A stretch of DNA of 64,000 bases from Dehalogenimonas formicexedens (GCF_001953175.1 NZ_CP018258.1:586210-650209); one strand, 5' to 3'. Numbered from the stretch's first letter, positions 45,063 through 53,767 are shown. Numbers and translations: made by a program. The notes: a model not told the origin generated them from the letters alone.

Positions 45063-45646
45063 CAATGGAAAACGAAAAACAGGTCGCTGATTATTGCCAT
45101 TCCGCGGCATTGACTTATGAACCGCTGAAGCGGGGCTTAACCCAGGTTTTTACTGGCGGGGGGAAGGGCAAGACTTCAGCGGGCATCGGTACCGCTGTGA
45201 GAGCTTCAGGGCGGGGTTATCGCGTCTATATCGTCTATTTCATGAACCAGAATTATGACTCCGGCGAGCAGGAAGTGCTGCATTGCCTGCCGGGTGTGAA
45301 ATGGGCGGCCTTCGGTCCTGGCCTGGTCAGACACCCGGAGTCGCCCACGCCGGAGGTAAAAGCCAAAGCCGGGCAAGCCCTCGCTGAGGCACGAAGAGCC
45401 ATGCTTTCGGGTGATTGGGATGTCGTCATCATGGATGAAGTCAACATCGTTACTGGTTGGGGCTGGCTGGAGACTCGCGACGTGGTACAGCTGATTAAAG
45501 ATCGCCCGGAGCATGTTGAGTTAGTCCTCACCGGGCGCCTGGCTCCTCAGGAAGTTATCGATGCCGCCGATCTAGTCACCGAGATGGTCAAGGTCAAGCA
45601 TCCCTACGACCGCGGCATACCGGCACGGCGCGGCATCGAATATTAG
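45053..45646 (+). CDS. cobO: Cob(I)yrinic acid a,c-diamide adenosyltransferase
   Basis: CobO/BtuR adds the adenosyl group to corrinoids. Walker-like loop TQVFTGGGKGKTSAGIGTAV and the segment VVIMDEVNIVTGWGWLETRD are diagnostic, with the C-terminal VTEMVKVKHPYDRGIPARRG. About 197 residues from the ATG at 45053, which overlaps cbiE by ten bases; the ATG at 45065 is equally possible. Corrinoid salvage or synthesis matters in organisms that use reductive dehalogenases, which fits the suggested lineage. Confidence 0.93.
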   Translation: MCVTMENEKQVADYCHSAALTYEPLKRGLTQVFTGGGKGKTSAGIGTAVRASGRGYRVYIVYFMNQNYDSGEQEVLHCLPGVKWAAFGPGLVRHPESPTPEVKAKAGQALAEARRAMLSGDWDVVIMDEVNIVTGWGWLETRDVVQLIKDRPEHVELVLTGRLAPQEVIDAADLVTEMVKVKHPYDRGIPARRGIEY

Positions 45647-45665
45647 CTGGACAATGGGTCTCCAG

Positions 45666-46274
45666 CTACAATGTCCCGGTCTTCAATTCGCCCCTTGGTT
45701 CGTAAGTGGCGATTATCACACCGGTTGTTGACGTCTTAGAATCGATCAATTTGAAATCCTGCGCCAAGGTTCCGTCTGAGAACAGTCTTTTACCACTGCC
45801 TCCAACGGTGACCGGGAAGGTCCAGATGTACATTCGATCGATCAGATGATTTTTGAGTAGAGTCTGGATCAGATTACCGCTTCCGTGCACCCAAAGGTCC
45901 GGTCCATCCTTTGTTTTCAATTTCTTGATCTGATTCACCACATCCCCTGTGATCAATTCCGAGTTCTGCCAGGAAAGCGCCACGGCTTTGTCGGATACAA
46001 CCCATTTTTTGGTGCAGTTAAACTTCTCGGCTATGACCAGATCCGCTTTGGCGGTCGGCCAGTAAGCAGCAAAAATGTCGTAAGTGGTCTGACCGAGGAG
46101 CATTTCGAACGGTAGAGCCATAAAACCGTTCATGATCTCGCCCATAAGGCTGTCCCAATAGTTGGCAGACCAACCGCCAAAAGCGAAACCGCCGGTGGTA
46201 TCTTCAGTCGGTCCGCCCGGCGCCTGCATTACGCCGTCAAGGGTGACAAATGTGGTGGTGATTATCTTTCTCAT
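45666..46274 (-). CDS. Dihydrofolate reductase-like (RibD C-terminal) protein
   Basis: 202 residues. N-terminal MRKIITTTFVTLDGVMQAPG, then AKADLVIAEKFNCTKKWVVS and the nucleotide-binding glycine stretch LWVHGSGNLIQTLLKNHLID. This is the DHFR/RibD_C superfamily, commonly annotated as dihydrofolate reductase; most such proteins have unproven substrates. It starts nine bases after the ligase stop on the same strand, so it is the last gene of a Ku-ligase-reductase unit. Confidence 0.85.
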   Translation of the reverse strand: MRKIITTTFVTLDGVMQAPGGPTEDTTGGFAFGGWSANYWDSLMGEIMNGFMALPFEMLLGQTTYDIFAAYWPTAKADLVIAEKFNCTKKWVVSDKAVALSWQNSELITGDVVNQIKKLKTKDGPDLWVHGSGNLIQTLLKNHLIDRMYIWTFPVTVGGSGKRLFSDGTLAQDFKLIDSKTSTTGVIIATYEPRGELKTGTL

Positions 46275-46283
46275 ATGCCAACC

Positions 46284-47306
46284 TCATTTTTCCGACCTCA
46301 GGATTTTCTGAGCTTTTACATCCGTTGCCGGCTTATCATCCCTCAACCTTAAAAAAACCGGGTGCCGCAATATGCCGTCACGGGTGCGTTCGGCGTATTT
46401 TACCTCGGCGACCAGTTCCGGTTTGAGCCAGGTGGTTTTGTTTTCAAAGGGAATCCTGGCGTCGAAAGGAGATTTACCGGTTGTCAGCTTATCCATCTTC
46501 GCCTTCAGATCCTCGAGGAGCCGTTCATCGAATCCGGTTCCCACGTTTCCCGCATGGGCCAGCCGTTTGTTATCGTCGTATTGAGCAAGGACAAGTGAAC
46601 CGAAGGCGCCTGAACGCGCTCCTTGACCCGAGGTATATCCGGCGATAATAAATTCATCTGCCAGGGTCCCTTTGATCTTCAGCCAGTCGTTTGACCGTTT
46701 GCCCTCCTGATAGGGCGCGTCACGCCTCTTGGCGATAATTCCCTCGAATCCGGCCTCGATAGCCGCTTTGAAAATTTCGGCTCCATCGCCTTCAAACCTT
46801 GATATAGCTTTAACGGACTTACCCGGCCTGAGCGCCGTTTTTAACAGGCCAGCCCGTTCGGATTGAGCTAATGCCGTCAAGTCGAATCCGTCGAGATACA
46901 GAAGATCGAAGGCGTAATAAAGAACCAAATAGCCCGAAACGATATTTTCCCTCTGCTGGATCAGGTGTTGTTGAAGACACTGGAAGCACGGCTTGCCGTT
47001 TTCATCAAGCGCCACCAGCTCCCCGTCGAAAATGGCTTCCTTGACCGGCTGTTGGGACATTTCTTTCGCAATGGAGGGGAAATGACCGGTGTAATCCTGA
47101 AAATGCCGGGATTGGAGCCTGGATTCGCCATTACGGACAAACACCACGATCCTGTACCCGTCGAGTTTAGGCTCGAAATACCAATCCGGATCGGTAAACG
47201 GTTTCTCCGTCAGAGTCGCCAGCATCGGCGCCAGCCGTTCGGGCATTTCCGAGCGCCTCGCACCGGTAGTATCGTTGAGATCAACAGCGGGTGTCACGGA
47301 AACCAC
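46284..47306 (-). CDS. ligD: ATP-dependent DNA ligase (NHEJ type)
   Basis: 340 residues: nucleotidyltransferase domain with the lysine nucleophile in WYFEPKLDGYRIVVFVRNGE, conserved motif III/IV regions (EAIFDGELVALDENGKPCFQ and FEGIIAKRRDAPYQ) and an OB-fold carrying WLKPELVAEVKYAERTRDGI. It corresponds to the ligase module of LigD; polymerase and nuclease modules are absent. GTG start shares its G with the Ku stop (TAGTG). With Ku it should seal double-strand breaks. Symbol applied by analogy to the module. Confidence 0.9.
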   Translation of the reverse strand: MVSVTPAVDLNDTTGARRSEMPERLAPMLATLTEKPFTDPDWYFEPKLDGYRIVVFVRNGESRLQSRHFQDYTGHFPSIAKEMSQQPVKEAIFDGELVALDENGKPCFQCLQQHLIQQRENIVSGYLVLYYAFDLLYLDGFDLTALAQSERAGLLKTALRPGKSVKAISRFEGDGAEIFKAAIEAGFEGIIAKRRDAPYQEGKRSNDWLKIKGTLADEFIIAGYTSGQGARSGAFGSLVLAQYDDNKRLAHAGNVGTGFDERLLEDLKAKMDKLTTGKSPFDARIPFENKTTWLKPELVAEVKYAERTRDGILRHPVFLRLRDDKPATDVKAQKILRSEK

Positions 47307-48091
47307 TATTTCCCCTTGCCCGTCGTGGCCTTAGTCTTGGCCAGGCTCGCTTCCAGGGCAGCCATCAGGTCTTCGGTTTCTTTTTCAGGCGCCGCCTTGG
47401 CGACGGTGATCTTCTTGCCTTTCAATTTGGCGGCAATGATTTTTTCCAGGGCTAAACGGTATTCGTCGTGATATTGCTCAGGGTCATATTTCTCTTCCAT
47501 GCTCTTGATGAGCGATACGGCCATGTTGACCTCCGCCTTGGTGGGCGGCGACTTCGCTTCCGCCAGTTCCGGCGGGGTTGTTATTTCCCCCGGGTAGTGC
47601 ATCGTGTGTAAAACAAGCGTGTCCTTGTAAGGTCGAAGGCACGTGAGATGCTCTTTTCTGGCGAAGGCAACCTTGGCAATGGCAACCTTTCCAACCTCCA
47701 GCATCGCCTGACGCAACAGTCTGAATGGTTTCTCACCCAGCGGCTGGGGCTCCAGGTAATGGCTGTCGAAGAAGTAGATCGGATCTATACCTTCCGTGTC
47801 GACGAAGGACTGGATGTCGATCGTCCTGGTAGTACGCAGGGGAACAGCCTCAAAATCCTTATCGGTCATGACGATATACTGCCCCTTGGAGTATTCGTAT
47901 CCCCTGACCGTGTCCTTGATGCTGAAATACTCCCCGTCTTCGGGACAATGCAGCACCTGATTGGGTTTGACCAGGTCCCGCTTGTGCAGGTAGCTGAACC
48001 GCAGCGGCCGCTCCCTGACCGCCACCGACATCGAGACCGGGATGACCACCAGGCCGAAGCTGATGGCGCCTTTCCAGAAAGCCTTTGGCAT
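47306..48091 (-). CDS. ku: Ku protein
   Basis: 261 residues from the ATG at 48091 (GGGAGGCGAT site). Bacterial Ku core: FWKGAISFGLVVIPVSMSVA, then PEDGEYFSIKDTVRGYEYSK and the bridge region VALAKVAFARKEHLTCLRPY-like segment (IAKVAFARKEHL). The C-terminal tail is lysine-rich and ends ATTGKGK. The homodimer threads onto broken ends and recruits the ligase next door. The pair is translationally coupled. Its presence suggests active end joining. Confidence 0.93.
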   Translation of the reverse strand: MPKAFWKGAISFGLVVIPVSMSVAVRERPLRFSYLHKRDLVKPNQVLHCPEDGEYFSIKDTVRGYEYSKGQYIVMTDKDFEAVPLRTTRTIDIQSFVDTEGIDPIYFFDSHYLEPQPLGEKPFRLLRQAMLEVGKVAIAKVAFARKEHLTCLRPYKDTLVLHTMHYPGEITTPPELAEAKSPPTKAEVNMAVSLIKSMEEKYDPEQYHDEYRLALEKIIAAKLKGKKITVAKAAPEKETEDLMAALEASLAKTKATTGKGK

Positions 48092-48221
48092 ATCGCCTCC
48101 CAATGATCTTTTATTCAAATATATCGCGCCTTGACCGTTAGCGCCATCTCGGTCACACCCCGGCGAATTTCAATTCCCCAAATAGCTCTGCTAAAATGCG
48201 AGTAACTAATAAGGAGAAAGA

Positions 48222-48842
48222 ATGTCACCCGAAAAACCATTGGACAGGAATTCAAGCGAAATCAGGATAATTACCGGCGACGAGGTTGTCTGCCAGCCGA
48301 AAGCCAGGCCAGCGCGCCGGGCTGAAGACGAGGATATGGTCCTGACCATACTCATCGAAATTCCCAAGGGCAGCCAGAATAAATACGAATGGGATAAGGA
48401 ACGCAAGATCATCAAATTCGATAGGATGTTGTTCTCTGCTGTCCACTATCCGTCAGATTATGGTTTTATCCTCGACACCCTGGCCGAGGACACCGACCCT
48501 CTGGACGCCCTGGTCCTGGTCTCGGAACCGACGTTCCCGGGCTGTCTAATCGATGCCAAGCCGATCGGCCTGTTCCGCATGCGGGATGAAAAAGGCCCTG
48601 ACGAGAAAATCCTGTGCGTGCCCATGGGCGATCCCCACTGGAACTTCATCCAGGAACTCTCCGACGTACCGCCCCACCTCTTGAAGGAAATCGAGCACTT
48701 TTTCATGATCTATAAAGAACTCGAGAAGAAAAAGACTGGTATCGAAGGCTGGGAAGACCGGGATTCAGCCATTAAAGCGGTCTACGCCTCCCGCAAACGG
48801 TTTCAGGATAAGCAGAAACAACTCGGCGGCAGCCTGATCTGA
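48222..48842 (+). CDS. ppa: Inorganic pyrophosphatase (family I)
   Basis: 206 residues. The signature EDTDPLDALVL carries the metal-binding aspartates, preceded by LTILIEIPKGSQNKYEWDKE and LFSAVHYPSDYGFILDTLAE. It hydrolyses diphosphate from biosynthetic reactions. The ATG at 48222 has AAGGAG eight bases upstream, which gives an N-terminal extension of about 38 residues with no clear domain. TAAAAT lies 25 bases before the start. Identification secure; start likely. Confidence 0.94.
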   Translation: MSPEKPLDRNSSEIRIITGDEVVCQPKARPARRAEDEDMVLTILIEIPKGSQNKYEWDKERKIIKFDRMLFSAVHYPSDYGFILDTLAEDTDPLDALVLVSEPTFPGCLIDAKPIGLFRMRDEKGPDEKILCVPMGDPHWNFIQELSDVPPHLLKEIEHFFMIYKELEKKKTGIEGWEDRDSAIKAVYASRKRFQDKQKQLGGSLI

Positions 48843-48844
48843 TC

Positions 48845-49429
48845 CTAAACCGGCCGGGTTGTGCTCTCGATCAACCGCGAATAGATCATTTCCAGACGGT
48901 CGATCACTGCTGGCGGAATTTCCCCAGCATTGGGCAGAACCTTGATCTGCTCGATTTTTTCAGCCGGGGCCCGCAGATCTCGTAACGTTTCGATGGTTTG
49001 GGCGTCAGGGCTTATTATCACCTCGAACATGTGAAGGGCGTGTTCCGCCGACCACCTGGTCATTCCTCTACAGCACTCAGGATGGACCTCGGGACCCGCC
49101 ACGGTTACCATCATCGGCTTGAAGCGCAAGAACCGGCGGTAAACCGCGGCTAAAATGCCGTATCTGGTCAAACAGTGGGCATGGATAATGCCCGGTTTGA
49201 TCCCGAGGATAACCGGCGCCGCCGCCAAAAACGCGGCGTAGGTCATGGGGTAAGCCGCGGTGACCGGCAATTTGTGCACCCTGACCCGGGGATCCAGGGC
49301 TTGGACCTCTGGCGCGTTCCGGCAGATCAGGTGAACGTTCCAGCCGCGTTGAGCAAGCTGGTTGACCAAACTCAAAACCTCAGGCGAATTATCGGCGAGC
49401 TCAACAACGGTTCGAGAAGTCTTTTTCAT
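48845..49429 (-). CDS. Glycosyltransferase 4-like N-terminal domain protein
   Basis: 194 residues covering only the acceptor-side Rossmann domain of GT4/GT-B enzymes: VVELADNSPEVLSLVNQLAQ, then IIHAHCLTRYGILAAVYRRF and VTVAGPEVHPECCRGMTRWS. The sugar-nucleotide-binding C-terminal domain is missing, so it is unlikely to act alone as a normal transferase. A TATAGT lies seven bases before the ATG and no ribosome site is seen, so the mRNA may be leaderless. It ends four bases after the ppa stop and is convergent. Confidence 0.72.
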   Translation of the reverse strand: MKKTSRTVVELADNSPEVLSLVNQLAQRGWNVHLICRNAPEVQALDPRVRVHKLPVTAAYPMTYAAFLAAAPVILGIKPGIIHAHCLTRYGILAAVYRRFLRFKPMMVTVAGPEVHPECCRGMTRWSAEHALHMFEVIISPDAQTIETLRDLRAPAEKIEQIKVLPNAGEIPPAVIDRLEMIYSRLIESTTRPV

Positions 49430-49582
49430 GTGGCAAACTATACCTTAAAATCAGACAGCAAATCTATGATCCGAGATTCGGGTGACCTGTTCCCCGCCAG
49501 CCACCGGACTTCCATTTGGTGAACGGCCGATGGTCAGGTAGACTTTTAATGTAGCCCTTCTAATTTGTCGAGGAGGTTGAAA

Positions 49583-50032
49583 GTGTACAAAAGAGTCATG
49601 GTACCGCTTGACGGTTCTGACGTATCGGAATCCATCATCCCCCAGGTGGTCAGCGTCACCAAACCTTCCAACGCAACCGTCGTCCTGTTCCAGGCCCATG
49701 CACCCATAGAGCCATCGATCCGCGAGGTCATGGGGGAGGACATCGCTGTCAAGCTGGACACGGTTACCCGTGAGGAGGCTCAGGGATACCTTGATAAAAT
49801 CGCCGGCGATCTGGCCAACCAGGGCATCAAAGCTGAAATCGTCCTGGGTAAGGGGAAGGCCTCCGACGCGATCATCCAGTACGCCACGACCCATGCCGTC
49901 GATCTGATCATCATGGCCACCCACGGCCGGAGCGGCATCAGCCGCTGGGCTTTCGGCAGCGTGGCCGAAAAGGTGCTCCGGCAATCACCGGTGCCGGTGC
50001 TGCTGGGGCCGGTTGCCGGCACCCGGGCCTAG
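49583..50032 (+). CDS. Universal stress protein (UspA family)
   Basis: 149 residues from the GTG at 49583 (AGGAGG site at seven bases). Starts MYKRVMVPLDGSDVSESIIP; the ATP-binding end is HGRSGISRWAFGSVAEKVLR. A paralogue of the protein at 31801. Its last codons overlap the convergent PEBP gene by four bases. The tail is proline/alanine-rich (PVLLGPVAGTRA). Confidence 0.92.
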   Translation: MYKRVMVPLDGSDVSESIIPQVVSVTKPSNATVVLFQAHAPIEPSIREVMGEDIAVKLDTVTREEAQGYLDKIAGDLANQGIKAEIVLGKGKASDAIIQYATTHAVDLIIMATHGRSGISRWAFGSVAEKVLRQSPVPVLLGPVAGTRA

Positions 50033-50487
50033 AAACGTTCGTATAGCCCGGTTACCGAGACTTCCTCCAGGACATGCCCCTTGAGGGCTTTATCGAAGCG
50101 CTCACGGTTGACGCCGGCTGGCAGGTCCGGTTCGATGTCCAGCGCCAGGAAACTGAAAGTGTAATGGTGGGCTTTACCCGGAGGCGGACAGCACGGGTAA
50201 TAGCCGTAGGCGCCCCCGGAGTTGACACCCTGCTTGATGCCGTTAGGCAGCTCGCGCTGGCGAGCCAGGTTGGCCGGGAGCCTGGTCGACTTGGCCGGGA
50301 TGCCCCAGACCAGCCAGTGGGTGAACAGGCCCCTGGGGGCGTCGGGGTCGTCCATGACGACGGCAAAACTCTGTGTCCCCTTAGGTGCGCCCCGCCAGTC
50401 TATTTCAGGGGAAATGCCGGGTCCGTCGCAGGTATAGCGCTCAGGGACTTTTTCACCGTCGATGAGGCCTTCAAAAACCACTTCCAT
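50029..50487 (-). CDS. YbhB/YbcL-type PEBP-like protein
   Basis: 152 residues from the ATG at 50487, which has AAGGAG nine bases upstream; an in-frame start at 50505 is less likely. Family motifs: DGPGISPEIDWRGAPKGTQS, then AVVMDDPDAPRGLFTHWLVW and GYYPCCPPPGKAHHYTF. Phosphatidylethanolamine-binding-like proteins bind phospho-ligands; the bacterial role is poorly defined. It precedes the HAD gene's start by little on the same strand and may be co-transcribed with it. Confidence 0.9.
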   Translation of the reverse strand: MEVVFEGLIDGEKVPERYTCDGPGISPEIDWRGAPKGTQSFAVVMDDPDAPRGLFTHWLVWGIPAKSTRLPANLARQRELPNGIKQGVNSGGAYGYYPCCPPPGKAHHYTFSFLALDIEPDLPAGVNRERFDKALKGHVLEEVSVTGLYERF

Positions 50488-50497
50488 GGAAGACTCC

Positions 50498-51199
50498 TTA
50501 CCCATCTATCATATTGGTCAGTTGGTATAGCGTCCTGACCCTGGGGCAGTCCGCCGGTACCTCGGAAAAACCGCCCCGGTCGAGCAGAACCGCCTTCATC
50601 CCGACGGCTGAAGAGCCCACGACATCGATCTGGTATTGGTCTCCCACGAATATTATCTGCTCCGGGGGAAGGTCGACCCGCCTGATGGCTTCAAGGAAAA
50701 TCTCCGGGTGGGGCTTGGTAAAGCCTGTCTCCTGGGAGGTTACCACCGTCGTCAGGAACGGGCTGACGCCAAGTTCATCCATGAGCGGCTTGATATCCTT
50801 GTCCACATTGGATACGACGCCGATGATCCTGTTGCGGCGCTTGAGTTCGGACAATGTCGCTATAACATCGTCGAAGAGAACTTGCTTGAGCTTAGCGTCG
50901 CGGAAGCGCACCAGCATGGCGCGGATGATGTCCGGATTGGGTTCGATGCCGCCCTCTTTGAGCACTATCGCCTGGTGCCTGGCGTAGACAGCTTTCACGT
51001 CTTCAGGGGAACGCTTGCTCATCGGCTTTTTGGCGTTTTCGGTGTAGAAATACTCGTCGGCGATGATGAACGCCTTGGCGAAAGCCTTGGCCGGCGCCTT
51101 GATGCCGAGGCTGTCGAGGGCCTGGGATTCCCATTCCTCGCGGGGCGGGTCATAGCCCACGAGAGTCTGGTACAGGTCGAAAAAGACTGCTTTGATCAA
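50498..51199 (-). CDS. HAD-superfamily hydrolase
   Basis: 233 residues. Motif I is KAVFFDLYQTLVGYD (Asp nucleophile), motif II around GVVSNVDKDIKPLMDELGV, motif III includes TGFTKPHPEIFLEAIRRV, and motif IV is PEQIIFVGDQYQIDVVGSSA. This is a typical HAD phosphatase/dehalogenase-type fold. The dehalogenase possibility is not supported beyond the superfamily, and most such proteins are phosphatases. Upstream lies the large repeat island. Confidence 0.88.
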   Translation of the reverse strand: MIKAVFFDLYQTLVGYDPPREEWESQALDSLGIKAPAKAFAKAFIIADEYFYTENAKKPMSKRSPEDVKAVYARHQAIVLKEGGIEPNPDIIRAMLVRFRDAKLKQVLFDDVIATLSELKRRNRIIGVVSNVDKDIKPLMDELGVSPFLTTVVTSQETGFTKPHPEIFLEAIRRVDLPPEQIIFVGDQYQIDVVGSSAVGMKAVLLDRGGFSEVPADCPRVRTLYQLTNMIDG

Positions 51200-51597
51200 T
51201 TGAACTCCTTAAAGATGAACGATGTTAATTCTAGCGGAGGGGAGGGTGAGGCGCAAAGGGAAGATCATTATCCACTTGCCCGATGCACCGGTGCACTATC
51301 GACCTTCTCCCTTATGCTATATCCCATGCTGGTGAAGGGTATGAAAACGAATGCAACGAACCCCTCCCGGAGGAAATAATACCGATAATGCCAATTCCAG
51401 ATAATATCAATGTCCGATTTCACCGCCCTGCCCCGGAATTGAATTGTTTGGGCGCGGATGACGCATTTTTGGGAAACGACACGATTGGGTTGTGAGGGTT
51501 TTAATCGTGAAGTCGTATGGCCCGTTCAATTCATTCAATCCTTTCAATTCGAACAAGTCGACAGTTATCAGTTTTCAGTTGTCAGTTGACAGTACGA

Positions 51598-51624
51598 GGC
51601 GGGCGAGCGGGCACTCGCCCCTAC
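51598..51624 (-). repeat. REP-like hairpin with GTAG head, stem GGGCGAG
   Basis: GGGCGAG and CTCGCCC arms with a six-base loop, followed by CTAC (GTAG on the minus strand). Confidence 0.7.
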
Positions 51625-51676
51625 CCCTGCCCACCCAATAGATTCCGGCATTTCCCGGGATCGGTGGACAATTTCG

Positions 51677-51850
51677 TGGGGAGGAGATTGCCACGCCCCC
51701 GATTTCATCGGGGGCTCGCAAAGACATAATTTCAATAAGAGATTGCCATCCCGACTCCGTCGAGGACAGGTCTCGATTCCATCGAGGACAAGCATCCTCC
51801 GACTGCGTCGCGAGAAGGGCCGATTTCATCGGGGGCCCGCAAAGACAGTG
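51677..51850. repeat. GAGATTGCCA...GCAAAGACA elements
   Basis: Two consecutive elements beginning GAGATTGCCAC or GAGATTGCCAT and ending in CGCAAAGACA. Each encloses short inverted repeats such as CCCCCGATTTCATCGGGGGC. Related to the repeats at 8297-8565. Confidence 0.65.
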
Positions 51851-51877
51851 AAGGGTAGGATTTGTTGGGCGAGCGAT

Positions 51878-51929
51878 ATTATAGCACATGGGTTCGTTAG
51901 GGTTGTCAAGCGTTTCATGTCGTTTTTGG
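51878..51929 (-). promoter_or_regulatory. Second copy of the promoter cassette, no gene attached
   Basis: Minus strand CCAAAAACGACATGAAACGC, TTGACA, a 20-base spacer ending in TGTGC, TATAAT. Same boxes as at 8156-8207 with a different spacer. No ORF with a ribosome site follows it; the downstream bases enter a repeat element. Confidence 0.6.
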
Positions 51930-52094
51930 GGGAATATTTTTTGAGAGTTCACAGTTTACAGTTGTCAGTAAACAGTCGGCAAAAATGGGTGGCACCGAGA
52001 TTCTTCGTCCCGACTATGTCGCGGACTCAGAAAGACAAATTGGATGAACCCTCAGCGGCTAGCAATCATCGGCCTGATCGGCAGCGAAGGATAA

Positions 52095-52122
52095 GGCGGG
52101 CGGGTTAAAAACCCGCCCCAAC
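52095..52122 (-). repeat. REP-like hairpin, stem GGGCGGGTT, head CAAC variant
   Basis: GGGCGGGTT and AACCCGCCC with a three-base loop. The bases after it read CAAC, so the minus-strand head is GTTG rather than GTAG. The stem matches 60172-60196 and 60290-60314. Confidence 0.65.
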
Positions 52123-52138
52123 GCGGGTTTGCCGGGAA

Positions 52139-52162
52139 GGGCACGGCATACCGTGCGGCTAC
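52139..52162 (-). repeat. REP-like hairpin with GTAG head, stem GCACGG
   Basis: GCACGG and CCGTGC with loop CATA, then GGCTAC (GTAG on the minus strand). Confidence 0.6.
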
Positions 52163-52214
52163 GGCGACAGGTGGAGATAAAAAGAGGGAATAATTGTCAA
52201 TGATGGACGACCAG

Positions 52215-52240
52215 GCGGGCGACCGGCAGGTCGCCCCTAC
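52215..52240 (-). repeat. REP-like hairpin with GTAG head, stem GGGCGACC
   Basis: GGGCGACC and GGTCGCCC with a four-base loop, then CTAC. It lies 25 bases before the proposed lysA start. Confidence 0.7.
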
Positions 52241-52264
52241 GGGTCTACAACGAGGAAAGACCTT

Positions 52265-53608
52265 TTGACCGCGTCATGCGGTATTGCTATCATGGGCGGT
52301 ATGAAAAACGCTCCTCTTTTCTTCCCTTTGGGTTCGACCATCGATGACAACGGGCATCTCCGGATAGGCGGTCTCGATGCCGTCGAATTGGCCAAAGAAT
52401 ACGGCACTCCGTTATACGTGTTCGATGAGAATGACATCCGGGAGCGATGCCGTGAATTCAAGCGGGAGTTCGCCGGCCGTTACCCGGCCACCCATATCGC
52501 CTTTGCCGGTAAAGCATGCCTCAACAAAGCCATAGCTAAAGTAGTCGCCTCGGAGGGCTTCGGACTGGATGTCGTCTCCGGCGGCGAGCTCGAGATCGCC
52601 CGCTCCGCGGGATTCCCCACCAACCAGATTTACTTCCACGGCAACAACAAGTCAGACGCCGAACTCGAAATGGCGCTTGAGTACAAAGTCGGGCGCATCG
52701 TTGTCGATAATTTTTACGAACTCAGCCGCCTCGACGCGATGGCCGCGAGGCGCGGGGTAAAAGCCGACATCATGTTCCGCATCAAGCCGGGGATCGATCC
52801 CCATACCCACGCCAAGATCACGACCGGCAATATTGACTCCAAGTTCGGTTTCGGCCTCGATGACGCCGCCGATGCCGTGGCGCGGGCGATGAAGTGCGGA
52901 AATTTGAAACTGACCGGCTTCCACTATCACATCGGTTCCCAGATCTTCGAGATCCAGCCGTTCCTCGACGCCTTGAAAACGACCCTTGAGTTCATGGCCC
53001 GGATGAAACGAGAACTCGGTTTTATTACCGAGGAACTGGATGCCGGCGGCGGATATGCCGTCCAATACCTGTCCGGCGCCCAACCGCCAGCCATCGGCGA
53101 ATATGCCGAGGCGATCGTAAGCCTGTTGAGGTCCGAATGCCATCGCCTGGGGCTGGCGCTGCCCAAACTGTCCGTCGAACCGGGGAGGGCAACGGTGGCA
53201 AGGTCGGCCGTTGCCCTGTATACCGTCGGCGCCATCAAGGATATCCCCGGCGTCCGATGCTACGCCTGCGTCGACGGCGGCATGGCCGACAACATCCGGC
53301 CGGCGCTGTATTGCTCACAGTACGAGCCTTACCTGGCCAACCGGATGGCGGATTACGCCGATCAGACGTATACCATCGCCGGGCGTTTCTGCGAATCCGG
53401 CGACATCCTGGCAAACGATGTCAAGTTGCCCGAGGTGAAACCCGGCGACATCCTGGTGATGCCGGTGAGCGGCGCTTACTCCATCCCGATGTCCAGCAAC
53501 TACAACGCTTTTTGCCGGCCGGCGGTGGTCATGGTCAAGGACGGGCAAGCGAGAATTATCAAGCGGCGCGAGACTGTCGAGGATCTGCTAAGGACGGATC
53601 TGGGATAG
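52265..53608 (+). CDS. lysA: Diaminopimelate decarboxylase
   Basis: PLP enzyme making L-lysine from meso-diaminopimelate. The barrel begins YGTPLYVFDENDIRERCREF, followed by HIAFAGKACLNKAIAKVVAS with the PLP lysine, FHYHIGSQIF, ELDAGGGYAVQY and the C-terminal YTIAGRFCESGDILANDVKL with the conserved CESGD. A TTG at 52265 has AGGAAAG five bases upstream; ATG at 52301 is an alternative start with a normal N-terminus. About 447 residues. In organisms lacking peptidoglycan genes its role would be lysine synthesis only. Confidence 0.93.
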   Translation: MTASCGIAIMGGMKNAPLFFPLGSTIDDNGHLRIGGLDAVELAKEYGTPLYVFDENDIRERCREFKREFAGRYPATHIAFAGKACLNKAIAKVVASEGFGLDVVSGGELEIARSAGFPTNQIYFHGNNKSDAELEMALEYKVGRIVVDNFYELSRLDAMAARRGVKADIMFRIKPGIDPHTHAKITTGNIDSKFGFGLDDAADAVARAMKCGNLKLTGFHYHIGSQIFEIQPFLDALKTTLEFMARMKRELGFITEELDAGGGYAVQYLSGAQPPAIGEYAEAIVSLLRSECHRLGLALPKLSVEPGRATVARSAVALYTVGAIKDIPGVRCYACVDGGMADNIRPALYCSQYEPYLANRMADYADQTYTIAGRFCESGDILANDVKLPEVKPGDILVMPVSGAYSIPMSSNYNAFCRPAVVMVKDGQARIIKRRETVEDLLRTDLG

Positions 53609-53767
53609 AAAATTCGAAATCCGAATTTCGAAATACGAAACAATATCGAATGACCGAAAAGATAGATTTGCCTCTAATCTCCGTCCATGGTTCGACAAGC
53701 TCACCACGAACGGAACTCTGTTTGTTTGAATCGTTTCGGATTTCGGATTTCGTGCTTCGGATTTGCC
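53609..53767. repeat. AT-rich spacer repeats between lysA and holB
   Basis: Contains AATTCGAAATCCGAATTTCG, GGTTCGACAAGCTCACCACG and a string of GGATTTCGGATTTCG. Related A/T-rich strings lie at about 55655-55705 and 7540-7600. Confidence 0.5.

Larger units (their letters stand above)
51200..52264. repeat. Repeat island between the HAD gene and lysA
   Basis: About 1.06 kb with no supported gene. It contains four REP-like hairpins (51598, 52095, 52139, 52215), two GAGATTGCCA...GCAAAGACA elements (51677-51850), a repeated promoter cassette (51878-51929), and CAGTTGTCAGT-type short repeats at about 51562-51594 and 51955-51975. It reads as a landing zone for small repeats. Confidence 0.75.

Noticed and set aside
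50498-51199. Haloacid dehalogenase function for the HAD protein
   Set aside because: The superfamily name is suggestive in a possible dehalogenating lineage, but nothing in the sequence separates it from ordinary phosphatases.
51575-51952. 125-codon minus-strand frame in the repeat island
   Set aside because: It runs through promoter cassette and repeat elements and contains no domain.
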